Assembly: GCF_000499785.1 (NCBI RefSeq)
Contig: NZ_HG726021.1
Span: 126,717 to 190,716, forward strand
Length of the DNA: 64,000 bases
DNA from: Bacteroides neonati
GTDB taxonomy: Bacteria > Bacteroidota > Bacteroidia > Bacteroidales > Bacteroidaceae
Direction: 5' to 3'
Part shown: piece after piece, positions 23,948 through 32,977 of the stretch
How the letters are laid out: each line of letters opens with the position of its first letter
How positions within the stretch are numbered: the first letter of the stretch is position 1
Position numbers and translations under genes: made by a program
The notes under the pieces: generated by a model
What the model saw: the letters and a program-made list of their open reading frames with translations, nothing else
What the model was told of the DNA's origin: nothing
The model's database searches: none

Positions 23948-24739
23948 TTAGGCTACATCGTTAATACTAATTTCTCCTTTCAACACTCGCTCTACCTGCC
24001 GGTCTATTATCTCTTGGAATTCTATCTGGCAGATAAGAGAGCAGTCCGGTATAATCTCTTCCACTGGATCACCTCTCCATGGTGGTAGTTCATCCAAGAA
24101 GATGCGTCCGTCTTTATCTTTCAGACACGTTGCGCCAACATCACGTTCTATCTGAGCCACCTCGTTAAATACATCGGGAAAGTCCTTGCGTATCTTATTC
24201 CAATAGCCCATACCTCCTTTCGGACATCCAATACAGTTGTTGTTATTGTAACCCATTGAGTACATTACAGGCTGTTTGATACCAGCTTTCCAAAGCATAC
24301 CCATTGCATCGGGCTTCGTAATCTGTCGTTCAATGAGTGGAAACAGCGGCTTGGCATCCGGGTATTGTTGTTTGAATCGGATGGCTCGGTTTATTTCCTT
24401 TGGGTCTAAATCAAATCCCCATACCTGCCCATCCCAGTGCTGAAGTTCACGTTCTAGCTTGTACCGGACTTCCTTCTTTGGCTTTAGGGTACAAGCGGCG
24501 CCATGTGGACCGTTAATCCATCCTTTCCGCAATACATCAGCCACACAGGTGTATTTGTCGCTTCGGATAGTGTGAATAGGTTGACCGTACCACTTTTCGC
24601 AATCAGAAAGAAAGCGAGCATTATCGGGGTGGCAAGAGCCAGTCTCTATATAGTAGAGCTGCACATCTTTATATAGGCTCAACGCTATTTTGCAAGCGAC
24701 TGCGGATGTTACACCGCAAGAAAACCATGCTATTATCAT
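23948..24739 (-). CDS. PAPS-reductase-like ATP pyrophosphatase of phage type
   Basis: 263 residues. AWFSCGVTSAVAC gives the PP-loop (SxGxTS) of the adenine-nucleotide alpha hydrolase fold. Cys-rich NCIGCPKGGMGYWNKIRKDFP is typical of the phage PAPS-reductase family and of DndC-related enzymes. It may activate sulfur or modify nucleic acid rather than take part in sulfate assimilation, since no other cys gene is present. It is the first gene of its sub-block, with a divergent + promoter directly upstream. Confidence 0.8.
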   Translation of the reverse strand: MIIAWFSCGVTSAVACKIALSLYKDVQLYYIETGSCHPDNARFLSDCEKWYGQPIHTIRSDKYTCVADVLRKGWINGPHGAACTLKPKKEVRYKLERELQHWDGQVWGFDLDPKEINRAIRFKQQYPDAKPLFPLIERQITKPDAMGMLWKAGIKQPVMYSMGYNNNNCIGCPKGGMGYWNKIRKDFPDVFNEVAQIERDVGATCLKDKDGRIFLDELPPWRGDPVEEIIPDCSLICQIEFQEIIDRQVERVLKGEISINDVA

Positions 24740-24747
24740 ATTTTCAT

Positions 24748-24755
24748 TATCTTTG
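24748..24755 (+). promoter_or_regulatory. Promoter -7 box of the 24781 gene
   Basis: TATCTTTG exactly; ATG 24781 follows after 25 bases. It lies eight bases from the start codon of the divergent gene. Confidence 0.6.
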
Positions 24756-24780
24756 TAACTTAACTTTAAAATAAAATATT

Positions 24781-24999
24781 ATGGCTATTTACAGTATCAT
24801 TTTTTCTATGAATGGTAGAATTCATAGTTGTACAGGAGAATCGTCTTATCCAAGCAAAGAACTTTATGAAAGCGATAATTATGACAACAGTATAGTACAA
24901 GGCAATATTAAGCAATTTGTGAAATTGTATAAAGAGCAATATGACTTTGATACTAAATCCACGCATACAGTTATTAGGTGCAACCTTAAATTTGAGTAG
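24781..24999 (+). CDS. Small unknown protein on the opposite strand of the early operon
   Basis: 72 residues, soluble. It has its own promoter 5' and stem-loops 3', on the + strand within the minus-strand early region. No family is recognised. Placement suggests expression independent of the lytic programme. Confidence 0.6.
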   Translation: MAIYSIIFSMNGRIHSCTGESSYPSKELYESDNYDNSIVQGNIKQFVKLYKEQYDFDTKSTHTVIRCNLKFE

Positions 25000-25001
25000 C
25001 G

Positions 25002-25046
25002 ATCCTCTTTTGCGATTTTTGAGGATGTTTGAAAAATAACATCCTC
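25002..25046 (+). terminator. Three-arm alternative hairpin
   Basis: ATCCTC (25002-25007), GAGGAT (25021-25026) and ATCCTC (25041-25046) can form two mutually exclusive stems; the second extends to GAGGATGTT/AACATCCTC (25021-25029/25038-25046). It may end transcripts from the + gene and the minus operon. Weak U-run (TTAATTTT). Confidence 0.55.
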
Positions 25047-25118
25047 TTAATTTTACAACTGGAAATAGATTCATTTCTATTTTGTTATGAGGGAAACCGA
25101 AGTATCCCTCGAATAATG

Positions 25119-25559
25119 TTAAGAATTAAGTAATTCAAGGCGTTTGTTTAAAATGCTTGAATACTCAACCATCGTATTATATTGGTCTACCATCAATCTT
25201 CTCATATCCATGCTTAGCGAGTTGAACTTTTCTGACTTTACGAAGTCACAAAGTTTATTAGCACGTTCGTCAAGTTCGCTCTTTTCGTTCACTATTCTAC
25301 CAATGAAGTCAATAGACGGAACGGGAATACAAAGTTCTGTTTCCATAAACTCCTCAAAGCGGCTTTCCGTTTCTGACATCTCGCCTATAAGCAAAATATA
25401 AGCGTGTTCATCTGGTTCAACACAAGTACCACTATCCTTATCAATGATGCAACCATCTTCATCTTCTTCAGTAGTGAAGCCAACGATACATCCTACATTC
25501 TTTTCTCCAGTGTTCTTTTCTATAAATTCTACTTTGTCGAATAAATTAAATTTTCTCAT
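25119..25559 (-). CDS. Unknown phage protein, crAss001_48-like C-terminus
   Basis: 146 residues. The N-terminal half looks like a small beta barrel (FDKVEFIEKNTGEKNVGCIVGF). The C-terminal half, RANKLCDFVKSEKFNSLSMD followed by MVDQYNTMVEYSSILNKR, resembles a helical domain common in Bacteroidales phages (crAss001_48-related). Function unknown. Confidence 0.7.
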   Translation of the reverse strand: MRKFNLFDKVEFIEKNTGEKNVGCIVGFTTEEDEDGCIIDKDSGTCVEPDEHAYILLIGEMSETESRFEEFMETELCIPVPSIDFIGRIVNEKSELDERANKLCDFVKSEKFNSLSMDMRRLMVDQYNTMVEYSSILNKRLELLNS

Positions 25560-25610
25560 TTGTTTATTGATTGGGTTTTACAAAGCCCGCCCAAGGCTCA
25601 TTTCTTTTGT

Positions 25611-27275
25611 TTAATTACTGTTATTATGATCTTCATTGAAAAGATTAGCAACCATATCTACGATATTCTCTTCAATATCATCAGAGTTACCGGTGACAGA
25701 GTTCGCTATCTTCTTTTTGGTTTGTATAATATCATACACCTTACTGTCGATGGTTTGTCGGCCAAGAAAGTAATAGCAAGTAACAGAACTCTTTTGGCCG
25801 ATACGGTGTGCGCGATCCTCGCATTGACAACAGTCGGCATAGGTCCAAGGGAATTCCACGAATGCGACGTTAGAACTTGCTGTAAGAGTAAGACCTACCC
25901 CGGCTGCTTTGATGGAGCAGATGATAATATCGGTTTTAGGATTGTTCTGGAAAGAATCTACAGCTCGTTGCTTTTCATCTTGCGAGTCGCGCCCTGTTAC
26001 GGACACGGCTGTGGGGAAATGATGTTTTAATTGGTCAACAACCTCGTGGAGGGAGCAGAAGAGAATGATTTTTTGTCCGTTCTCGCGGAAATCCTTGACG
26101 AACTCAACAACATCGCGCACTTTCCCTCTGGCTGTTATATTACGTAAGGCGTTGATTTTAAAAAGAACTTCACCGCGCAAAGCACGTTGTATCTTTTCAT
26201 CGTCGGCATCTTTATAGCGTTGTAGATAGGTGATGAGATCACGTTCGGCATCTTGATACTCTTTTCGGTTAGTGATTTCGCAGGTATTAACTTGCCGTAT
26301 TTTATCAGGTAGATCGGTTAATACGAGTGACTTCTCGCGTCGGAACATCGATTTATCCCACAACATAAAGTTAAGCTCTTTCAAGTTTGAAGCTTCTGAT
26401 TGTCCGGCACAGTAACGGGAGACAAAATGCTTATATCCTCCAAAGTCGTCCAGGCGATTGAGTATGGCTAGTTGAGGGATTAAATCCTTCGGACGATTAA
26501 CGACAGGAGTTCCGGTAAGTTCAATTACATACTCCTTACCGCTGCAAATTCCTTTGCAAAACTTGGCTTGTTGAGTAGAGGCCGATTTACACCGATGGCT
26601 TTCATCGATAATGACTGATTTGAATAACTCTATGGTGTTGCGAAACTCAACATCACTTAACCTCCATCCTTCGGACTTCCTTATTCGTTGAACAAAGTAC
26701 TTTTTCAACGACTCATAGTTGACGATGAATACTTGATACATACCTGTCTGCCAAAAGAACGGCCATGTGTCACGTACCTTATCGCTAAGTACCATTGCTT
26801 TTTTGTTAGTAAACTTAGACCATTCCCGCTCCCAATTAATTTTGAGAGATGAGGGACAGATAACAAGGCAGGGAAATGCTCCGGCAATGTTGATAGTGGC
26901 AATGCTTTGAATTGTCTTGCCCAAGCCGGGTTCGTCGCAATTCATGAACCGTTTTAACTCCAGTCCGCGTGCGATACCTTGCAATTGATAGGGGTATGGA
27001 TTTATCTTGAGTCCATGATCACACTGCAGGGTTGGTAGTTTGGGAATGGCGAATGTTTTATCTTCTTCTGTGGCTGAGTTTCCCCATGTTACCGGTTCAA
27101 ATTGACGTATTTTGTAGGCAATACGCTCAAGATGTACACGCTCGGATGCCGGAACGGTCCATATTTTCCGTTGACCATCATAGCGCTTACCGGGAATGTC
27201 TTTGATGTAATTTACAATCGACGGGCGATAGGCAAAGGATAGTTCGTAGAATCCTGCTTTTAATTCGATATTCAT
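25611..27275 (-). CDS. SNF2-family DNA helicase/translocase
   Basis: 554 residues. The N-terminal 60 residues resemble the HARP-type region of SMARCAL1-like proteins (IPGKRYDGQRKIWTVP). Walker A is DEPGLGKTIQS, the DExH-type box is IDESHR, then ELTGTPVVNRP, and motif VI is DRAHRIGQKSSV. Phage SNF2 proteins remodel or anneal DNA at forks during replication or recombination. It sits with RecT and a PD-(D/E)XK nuclease, supporting a recombination-dependent replication role. Confidence 0.92.
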   Translation of the reverse strand: MNIELKAGFYELSFAYRPSIVNYIKDIPGKRYDGQRKIWTVPASERVHLERIAYKIRQFEPVTWGNSATEEDKTFAIPKLPTLQCDHGLKINPYPYQLQGIARGLELKRFMNCDEPGLGKTIQSIATINIAGAFPCLVICPSSLKINWEREWSKFTNKKAMVLSDKVRDTWPFFWQTGMYQVFIVNYESLKKYFVQRIRKSEGWRLSDVEFRNTIELFKSVIIDESHRCKSASTQQAKFCKGICSGKEYVIELTGTPVVNRPKDLIPQLAILNRLDDFGGYKHFVSRYCAGQSEASNLKELNFMLWDKSMFRREKSLVLTDLPDKIRQVNTCEITNRKEYQDAERDLITYLQRYKDADDEKIQRALRGEVLFKINALRNITARGKVRDVVEFVKDFRENGQKIILFCSLHEVVDQLKHHFPTAVSVTGRDSQDEKQRAVDSFQNNPKTDIIICSIKAAGVGLTLTASSNVAFVEFPWTYADCCQCEDRAHRIGQKSSVTCYYFLGRQTIDSKVYDIIQTKKKIANSVTGNSDDIEENIVDMVANLFNEDHNNSN

Positions 27276-27355
27276 ACTTCTGCTGTTTTTTCTGTATGGT
27301 AGTGGATATTGAAAAACACGATACCCACTACCCTACTATGGATTGATTGCTACAA

Positions 27356-27958
27356 TTATGCTGTGGCGTCGAATATGGCAACATCTTCTGCTATTTCTTT
27401 TTTACGACGTCCTCGCTTGCGTGGCTTATCACCAAGATCGGCCTCTATCGGTTCATCAGACTCAAAATCAAGCCGTTCTTGGCGAATGCCCCATTTTTCG
27501 GAGAATAAATACTCTTCCACCTCCCAATTGATGGCTTGGGTATCAATGGATAATTCCTGTGAGAACGGATAGGATTCGTCACATAGAGGTACGAAAATCT
27601 TTAGATCGACTACTTTGCCGGACTGAAGCATTTTTTGCCCGAAAATAGTTACACCGGGGACGCCATCAGTAGAGTCGTGCGAAAAGCCGGTGATCACGTA
27701 ATTCGGGAATGTTTCGGCAAAGCCCGGGCTTTTGATACTTTCCGCAGTGATGCGCACGGCTTCGGGTTGCTCGCATAGAAAGACAAGATGTGCCTTTAGC
27801 TTGCTCATCGCTTCTTTTAGATCGCTATGGACGATCTGATCGCAACTCTTGTTGATGGTGTTAGTGTAGTTCGCCTCGGGTAGGTGTTCGGTGTACACAA
27901 CTGTCAGTCGATCTTTGCGAAGGACTGCTTTCTTAACTTCATTTTTTACTTTTTCCAT
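27356..27958 (-). CDS. Unknown early phage protein
   Basis: 200 residues. It has a basic start (MEKVKNEVKKAVLRKDRL) and a C-terminal basic patch (KPRKRGRRKKE) that could bind DNA. No known motif. It lies between the SNF2 gene and the recombination genes in the same operon, so a DNA-metabolism role is plausible but inferred. Confidence 0.7.
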   Translation of the reverse strand: MEKVKNEVKKAVLRKDRLTVVYTEHLPEANYTNTINKSCDQIVHSDLKEAMSKLKAHLVFLCEQPEAVRITAESIKSPGFAETFPNYVITGFSHDSTDGVPGVTIFGQKMLQSGKVVDLKIFVPLCDESYPFSQELSIDTQAINWEVEEYLFSEKWGIRQERLDFESDEPIEADLGDKPRKRGRRKKEIAEDVAIFDATA

Positions 27959-27961
27959 AAT

Positions 27962-28378
27962 CTATTTATTGTTTTGTGGGACATAGCGCCCCAGTTTCAT
28001 TTCTTCTTTTGCTTTACTAATGACCGTAACACACCATGACAGCTGGTGCGTAGCAGTACGATTGCACCTTTCGGCCCAATCGACAAGATAGCGTTGCTCC
28101 CGGCACAGGGAGTCAATGAGAGAGTTGATGGCTTTGGATGTTGCCTTAGTGTCATGGGCTGCATTACGCAGCGTATCAAGTACCTCGGACCGCATGGATT
28201 CATTGAGCCAATACTTTGCATCTGCCCAAAGCTTTCCAGAGCGGGCAACGTATACGGCAAGATCGTTGCCCCGCTGCAGGGCCTCCTCTGCTTGTTCGCT
28301 CATCGTGATGGAAAGAAAAGCGTCTATCTCGTTGAGTTCAGATAAAATATGTTCAAGTGGTGTGATATTGAGATTCAT
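27962..28378 (-). CDS. Unknown helical early phage protein
   Basis: 138 residues, almost wholly helical with regularly spaced Leu/Ala. It lies three bases upstream of the 27958 gene in the direction of transcription. No known family is recognised. Confidence 0.7.
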   Translation of the reverse strand: MNLNITPLEHILSELNEIDAFLSITMSEQAEEALQRGNDLAVYVARSGKLWADAKYWLNESMRSEVLDTLRNAAHDTKATSKAINSLIDSLCREQRYLVDWAERCNRTATHQLSWCVTVISKAKEEMKLGRYVPQNNK

Positions 28379-28404
28379 TTGAATGTCTTTTGTTTAAAAT
28401 ATAA

Positions 28405-29064
28405 TCAGGAAAACAGCGTCCACCATTTGAAAGCCAATTCCTCATATTTTTCGCGACCGTTTTTGTAACTTGGATGATCTCTTCCGGTGATGAAGTGCTT
28501 GAATATCTTGCAATTCTTTTTGCTAATGGCATAAATAAAGTCCTGTTGACTTCCGGCAATATCCATATACCAGGCACGTGAGCGATCCCAATCGAAAAAG
28601 TCTATGGCTTCGTCAAACTGTCTTTGTGATTCGGCAAAGGTTGTTTTAAGGTCTCCACCGAATCCAAAGTCCGGCAACCACCAATCCCACTTGCACCGAG
28701 TATCAAGGTGATATGTGAAGTTTCCGTAGTGGAATACCTGATTTTTGTTGACCATGAAGCGTTGAGTATCTGATTTCTCTAAGACCATTGCCAAGAATTG
28801 ATCTTTTTCGGCCTCTTTACGGAGAGCTCGACGCATTTCAAGACCTAGTTCGAAGTCTTCACGTGAGTACGTGGTATCATCAACCATTCGTTTATCATAA
28901 CGGACGCGTTCATTCTCAGTAATCAGTGCATCGACCAATGTGCCAAACTTGAATGCCTTTTCTTTATCCCCGAACTGCATCCGGGGATAAAGGTAGTTTT
29001 TCAGTTCTGTAAGGTCGGAGTTGCTAACCTCGCTACGGTTGAAATATGAATCAGGGTTTGCCAT
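28405..29064 (-). CDS. PD-(D/E)XK exonuclease-like protein (RecE/YqaJ type)
   Basis: 219 residues. SNSDLTELKNYL at the start and KAFKFGTLVDALIT are typical of RecE/VIII-type exonucleases. The catalytic core appears as H in TYHLDTRCKWDWW, then GGDLKTT with the DxK pair. It would resect dsDNA ends to give ssDNA for RecT, encoded two genes upstream. Together they form a recE-recT-type pair. Confidence 0.8.
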   Translation of the reverse strand: MANPDSYFNRSEVSNSDLTELKNYLYPRMQFGDKEKAFKFGTLVDALITENERVRYDKRMVDDTTYSREDFELGLEMRRALRKEAEKDQFLAMVLEKSDTQRFMVNKNQVFHYGNFTYHLDTRCKWDWWLPDFGFGGDLKTTFAESQRQFDEAIDFFDWDRSRAWYMDIAGSQQDFIYAISKKNCKIFKHFITGRDHPSYKNGREKYEELAFKWWTLFS

Positions 29065-29070
29065 AATGAG

Positions 29071-30276
29071 TTATTTCGCTTTTATTTCTTCGTCATAGCG
29101 AATGAAGGTAGATGATATGTGCTGCGGATCTTTCGAGTTGGCTTGTTTCTCGCAGTAGGTTATCATCTTCTTGTGTATTTTCTCTAGTTCCTCAATCGTT
29201 AATGACTGTCCTTCACCGGTCCACCACATTTGGTATACTTCTAGAAACCCTGCGGTATGCAGTACTTTGATCTTTTCCTTGATCTTAGCATTGGCCGGTG
29301 GTGCGGAGACTGTAGCAGCAGCAGTTGCAAAGAGAGACTGCATCGTTTGTGTTTGCTCTTGTGTGGCGATACGTTGACGTTCAACCTCTTGATTCCGTTG
29401 AACTTCGGCAGCAGATGCAGCAGCTTGCTCTTGTTCGCGCTTGATTCGATCTTGTTCCGCTTGCAGAGCGGCTTGCTCATTCGTTTTGCGAAGCTCTTCT
29501 ATTTCTTCCAGCTCCCGCTGTTTTGACACAAACTGATCTGAGTAGTTTTGCTTGGCTTCCTTGACACGAGAAGTAAAAGTTGCAGCAAGCTGTTCATATT
29601 TCCCCGAAAGAACAGACGTCGAGATAGTTCGCTTAGCTTCGGGGGTAAGATAATATGTTGGCGATGTCTGTACAGAGGAAAGTGCATCAAATTGTGACTT
29701 GGGATATTCGGTTGAGAATAGAAGGATACGGTTTGTATCTCTTCCATAGGTAGCAAGGCTCATGGAGGTGAATATGGAAGCCAACTCAGATAAACGAGAG
29801 GTAAGATATGTGTTGAATGATCGAGAAACGGCTTCTTCTATCTGACTTTGATAGTATACACGTTCTCTTTCAATATTGGCCAGGCGCTCGGCTTCACGTT
29901 TGCGCTCTTGTTCCTGTCGGTGCTTGAGTGCAGCGTACTCGTTACGCTTTGCCACTAACATAGCAGGGATGGTTCCTTGTATTTTGGAATCGATACTCTT
30001 TTCCTGAGAGGTGAAAAAAGAACGTATGCGGTCGAATAGCTGAGTGATGGGCTGACGTCGAGCCTGCATATTCGAAATGAGTGTTGAAACCTTACCGAGG
30101 TACTCAGCTACGGATTGATCGATTTGTTCGTTCATACCTTCTGCTTCGATGGTATCAAGAAGCGTTTTTCCTGCATTTGTACAAGATTCGAGCGATTTGC
30201 TGTTTTTTGCCATAATGGCAGGAAATGAAGTGACGATGTTGGCTACTTCTTCCGTTTTAATTAATTCTGTTGACAT
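29071..30276 (-). CDS. Coiled-coil early phage protein between recT and exonuclease
   Basis: 401 residues. Long coiled coils, Glu/Arg/Gln-rich, lie at about 110-150 and 245-310. The C-terminal 70 residues form a separate small domain (GFLEVYQMWWTGEGQSLTIEELEKI). It lies between the exonuclease and recT in the operon. No enzyme motif. An accessory or scaffold role in recombination is only inferred. Confidence 0.7.
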   Translation of the reverse strand: MSTELIKTEEVANIVTSFPAIMAKNSKSLESCTNAGKTLLDTIEAEGMNEQIDQSVAEYLGKVSTLISNMQARRQPITQLFDRIRSFFTSQEKSIDSKIQGTIPAMLVAKRNEYAALKHRQEQERKREAERLANIERERVYYQSQIEEAVSRSFNTYLTSRLSELASIFTSMSLATYGRDTNRILLFSTEYPKSQFDALSSVQTSPTYYLTPEAKRTISTSVLSGKYEQLAATFTSRVKEAKQNYSDQFVSKQRELEEIEELRKTNEQAALQAEQDRIKREQEQAAASAAEVQRNQEVERQRIATQEQTQTMQSLFATAAATVSAPPANAKIKEKIKVLHTAGFLEVYQMWWTGEGQSLTIEELEKIHKKMITYCEKQANSKDPQHISSTFIRYDEEIKAK

Positions 30277-30299
30277 GGTTGTACATAGGTATTAATGGG

Positions 30300-31229
30300 T
30301 TAAAATAATGGGTCTTCGTTAACGGATGGTTCAATGATAACGGTTGCTTCGGGTTGAACATCGGGTTCTTCCTCGAATGGAGCCGGTGCAATCTGTTGGA
30401 CAGGCTCGTTAATTGTGTTCTCATCGGTAGACACAAGACCGTAATCAATTACAGGTTCTTCCTGAATGGTTTCCATAAGGGTGTAATTCCCTGTGCGCAC
30501 TTTGGGATATGCATCGAAAGCATGCTTTATCATCTTGTTCTCAAGAAAGCCGGGATCGATCAAACCATTGTTGGACGTATACAAGGCGTTGGCATTGCCT
30601 TTGTTTTGTTTGGCCGAGAACGTAGATAAACGTTTCCAGTCTGACTCCATCATCCAAGAATAATCCACCGAACCATCATTGCGTACAATTCGAATGAACG
30701 CTGCCACAGGCTTTTCTGACTTACGGGGAAATGCCCCTTGATATTCAACTGCTTTTGCTCCATTTGCATTCAATATCGGGCGAAAATGATCTCCTTCATA
30801 GACAATGACGGGATTGTCTGCATATCTTATTTGTCCGGCACGTTGGCGCATATAGACTTCGCCGTAGGCCGAGATAGTGAGCCCGGCACGTTTCTCCCAC
30901 ATATCGCCATTGCTTGTCTTTACTTTTACATTGCGAGGAATAAGGTAGCACTGCGGCCGGCCGGAGTTATCGAGCGAAAGCCCGTTGACCGCTATATCCA
31001 AGAAGCAGCCTAACAGAGATATCTTGGTACATTCTTGAAGGGCCGGTGTTTCCGTTAAGAGCTTGTTGAAATTGAATTTCTCTCTATTGTATATCTGCTC
31101 ACCGGTTTCACTGCCCCAGATAGCGTTATACATATAGATGAACTTCTTTTCGACATTTTCATTGTCGACGATTTGTGTAGTCTTAAGAGCATTTAGTTCT
31201 TCGACCTTGATTTGGATTTGATTACTCAT
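30300..31229 (-). CDS. recT: RecT-family single-strand annealing protein
   Basis: 309 residues from ATG 31229 (MSNQIQIKVEEL); the 13 codons before it are probably untranslated. CTKISLLGCFLDIAVNGLSLD and RPQCYLIPRNVK are the characteristic RecT words, with GLTISAYGEVYMR and AAFIRI following. The C-terminal acidic, Pro/Glu-rich tail is common in the family. It binds ssDNA and anneals it to complementary strands in phage recombination. Confidence 0.9.
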   Translation of the reverse strand: MSNQIQIKVEELNALKTTQIVDNENVEKKFIYMYNAIWGSETGEQIYNREKFNFNKLLTETPALQECTKISLLGCFLDIAVNGLSLDNSGRPQCYLIPRNVKVKTSNGDMWEKRAGLTISAYGEVYMRQRAGQIRYADNPVIVYEGDHFRPILNANGAKAVEYQGAFPRKSEKPVAAFIRIVRNDGSVDYSWMMESDWKRLSTFSAKQNKGNANALYTSNNGLIDPGFLENKMIKHAFDAYPKVRTGNYTLMETIQEEPVIDYGLVSTDENTINEPVQQIAPAPFEEEPDVQPEATVIIEPSVNEDPLF

Positions 31230-31264
31230 TGTTTTTTGATTATTTGGGTTTAGCTGTATATAAA

Positions 31265-31489
31265 TCAATCACCGCATTGGCGGCCGCTCTCAAAAAGCGA
31301 CATGAGGTATTTATCTTCTACGGTTGGTTCTCGCTTAACGACTTCAACCGGTTGCTGCTTGGGAATCGAAGATGCCTCTTCTTTATTCCGTGCCATCTTC
31401 TCAATAGCGCGAGCACGACGTTCTTCCTGTAGTGCTATGGTATCTTGCAATGCTTTCAATTTGGCTGATACTGGTGGTATTGTTCTCAT
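31265..31489 (-). CDS. Small coiled-coil protein upstream of recT
   Basis: 74 residues, with a charged helix (DTIALQEERRARAIEKMARNK). It overlaps the upstream gene by four bases. Function unknown. Confidence 0.6.
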   Translation of the reverse strand: MRTIPPVSAKLKALQDTIALQEERRARAIEKMARNKEEASSIPKQQPVEVVKREPTVEDKYLMSLFESGRQCGD

Positions 31490-31791
31490 ACGATTTGCAT
31501 TAGTTGCTTAATGATATTATCGGGCACCTTATTATTAATGTCCATCATAGAGCTGGCCGTCTCCAGTTCAGACATCTTGACGTAGTGCTTACCCCGTTCT
31601 TTATTCTTTGCCGGATAGAATTTTATCCAACCTTTTTCGCGCCACTCACGAATGAGGCGTTTTCCATATATGTTCTCCGCTTGGGAGATTGTTACTACCT
31701 CGGGCAAAAGTCCGAGAGCTTTAAGCGTTTGAATAGTTCCTATCTTTATGCCTCTGGCAATGATTAGTTCTAAGTATCTTTCTCCGGTCAT
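31486..31791 (-). CDS. Putative winged-helix/MerR-like DNA-binding protein
   Basis: 101 residues. ISQAENIYGKRLIREWREKGWIK followed by KHYVKMSELE resembles an excisionase or MerR-type helix-turn-helix with a wing. It could regulate the early operon or act as excisionase. No integrase is nearby to support the latter. Confidence 0.55.
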   Translation of the reverse strand: MTGERYLELIIARGIKIGTIQTLKALGLLPEVVTISQAENIYGKRLIREWREKGWIKFYPAKNKERGKHYVKMSELETASSMMDINNKVPDNIIKQLMQIV

Positions 31792-31908
31792 GATAAATAA
31801 GGCTGTTTCGTTATTACTGTTATTCTAAATGGTGTTGAGCTGTTTTTTCTACTGAAACACACTCGTATCTCTATACAGTGCCGCCTGATTGTTATTGAAT
31901 TTCGAAGA

Positions 31909-32154
31909 TTACTTAGATGTTATATGTACCGTGTCATAATAGGATTGGCGACTTAGGTATTCTTTGACCACATCCGAAGGACTTCCGCCGCCAATAGACT
32001 GTTGTATAAACTCAAATTTGGCATCACTCATTCCGGATAGAACTTGGTCATTGAGTTCGGTGCGTCCGGCATAGATGCATCCAAAAAGAACGATGATTGA
32101 AACAATGGCTGTAAGTAGCCTTTGACTGAATCGGTTGATGTTGATTGTTTCCAT
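31909..32154 (-). CDS. Small single-span membrane protein
   Basis: 81 residues with one transmembrane segment (LLTAIVSIIVLFGCIYAG, about 13-30) and a soluble C-terminal part. No known family. The gap 31792-31908 holds nothing I can identify. Confidence 0.55.
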   Translation of the reverse strand: METININRFSQRLLTAIVSIIVLFGCIYAGRTELNDQVLSGMSDAKFEFIQQSIGGGSPSDVVKEYLSRQSYYDTVHITSK

Positions 32155-32176
32155 AATGTTATTCTTTTGTTCTAAT

Positions 32177-32216
32177 CGAGGAAACGATTCCGGGTTTGGT
32201 CTTCGTCGTTTCCTCG
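32177..32216. promoter_or_regulatory. 11-bp perfect inverted repeat between divergent small genes
   Basis: CGAGGAAACGA (32177-32187) and TCGTTTCCTCG (32206-32216) are exact inverted copies separated by 18 bases. They lie between the minus gene starting at 32154 and the + promoter TAACTTTG (32224-32231). Candidate operator or RNA hairpin. Confidence 0.55.
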
Positions 32217-32223
32217 GAATTCT

Positions 32224-32231
32224 TAACTTTG
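32224..32231 (+). promoter_or_regulatory. Promoter -7 box of the 32260 gene
   Basis: TAACTTTG matches TAnnTTTG; ATG 32260 follows after 28 bases. Confidence 0.55.
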
Positions 32232-32259
32232 TAATGCTAACTTTTAAAAACTAAGAATT

Positions 32260-32460
32260 ATGAGTAAATTTATTGAGGTTGCCGCTATGGAAGCAGGCAG
32301 CGTATTGTACCGAGATTATTGCATAAATATTGATACCATTGTAAAAGTGATTGATAATGGTTCGGAGATACATGCATACTTTGTAGATGGATCTTCGATG
32401 AAGATTAAGGTGGGATATGCCGATTTTCTTCGATTGGTTTCAGCTCCTCGTGTTCATTGA
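32260..32460 (+). CDS. Small unknown protein on the opposite strand of the early region
   Basis: 66 residues, beta-rich (SEIHAYFVDGSSMKIKVGYADFLRLV), without signal peptide. It overlaps the 3' end of the minus gene 32405-32959 by 56 bases, tail to tail. It is a + strand gene with its own promoter, downstream of an inverted repeat. Function unknown. Confidence 0.6.
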   Translation: MSKFIEVAAMEAGSVLYRDYCINIDTIVKVIDNGSEIHAYFVDGSSMKIKVGYADFLRLVSAPRVH

Positions 32461-32959
32461 TGATCACAGACGAGAAAGAAGGAATAGAAAGAATGGTTTT
32501 CGAGCGTAGACTATAACGTGAAACGATTTTCTTGTCTTGGGTAGAACTAGTGGACTCAATAACACTCGAAGAATAGTTTGTTAACTTAAATACGCGTAGT
32601 AGATTATAAGTGACAATACCATCTATGATTGTTTTCCGAAAAATGTTCATCCCGAAGAGTTTCAGCTGCATTGTATATGATTTGGAGATGGTGCAGATAG
32701 ATTCTTCACCATTTCTTTTATATACATGCTTAGATGATTCTTCTTGATGAAGAATACGCGAACGAGTGTATGGTGCAAACAAAGGGTGCTCTATACCACA
32801 TGTGGTGATGAATTTTGTTTCGGAAGCAGATGTTTGAATAGAGCTATTTTTGCGAATACCAAAAGCTTTATTGACTGTTCTCACTAAAATAGCGAACGTA
32901 GCTACACACAATAAGGCAAAGAAAAAAATAGGTACTAAATGTTCCATAATGCTGTTCAT
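32405..32959 (-). CDS. Unknown membrane-anchored protein
   Basis: 184 residues. One N-terminal transmembrane segment (LVPIFFFALLCVATFAILV, about 8-26) precedes a Ser/Thr/Lys-rich soluble domain. No motif is recognised. The convergent overlap with the gene at 32260 leaves its last 18 codons in doubt. Confidence 0.5.
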   Translation of the reverse strand: MNSIMEHLVPIFFFALLCVATFAILVRTVNKAFGIRKNSSIQTSASETKFITTCGIEHPLFAPYTRSRILHQEESSKHVYKRNGEESICTISKSYTMQLKLFGMNIFRKTIIDGIVTYNLLRVFKLTNYSSSVIESTSSTQDKKIVSRYSLRSKTILSIPSFSSVIINEHEELKPIEENRHIPP

Positions 32960-32977
32960 TTAATCGGTTATTTTTAG

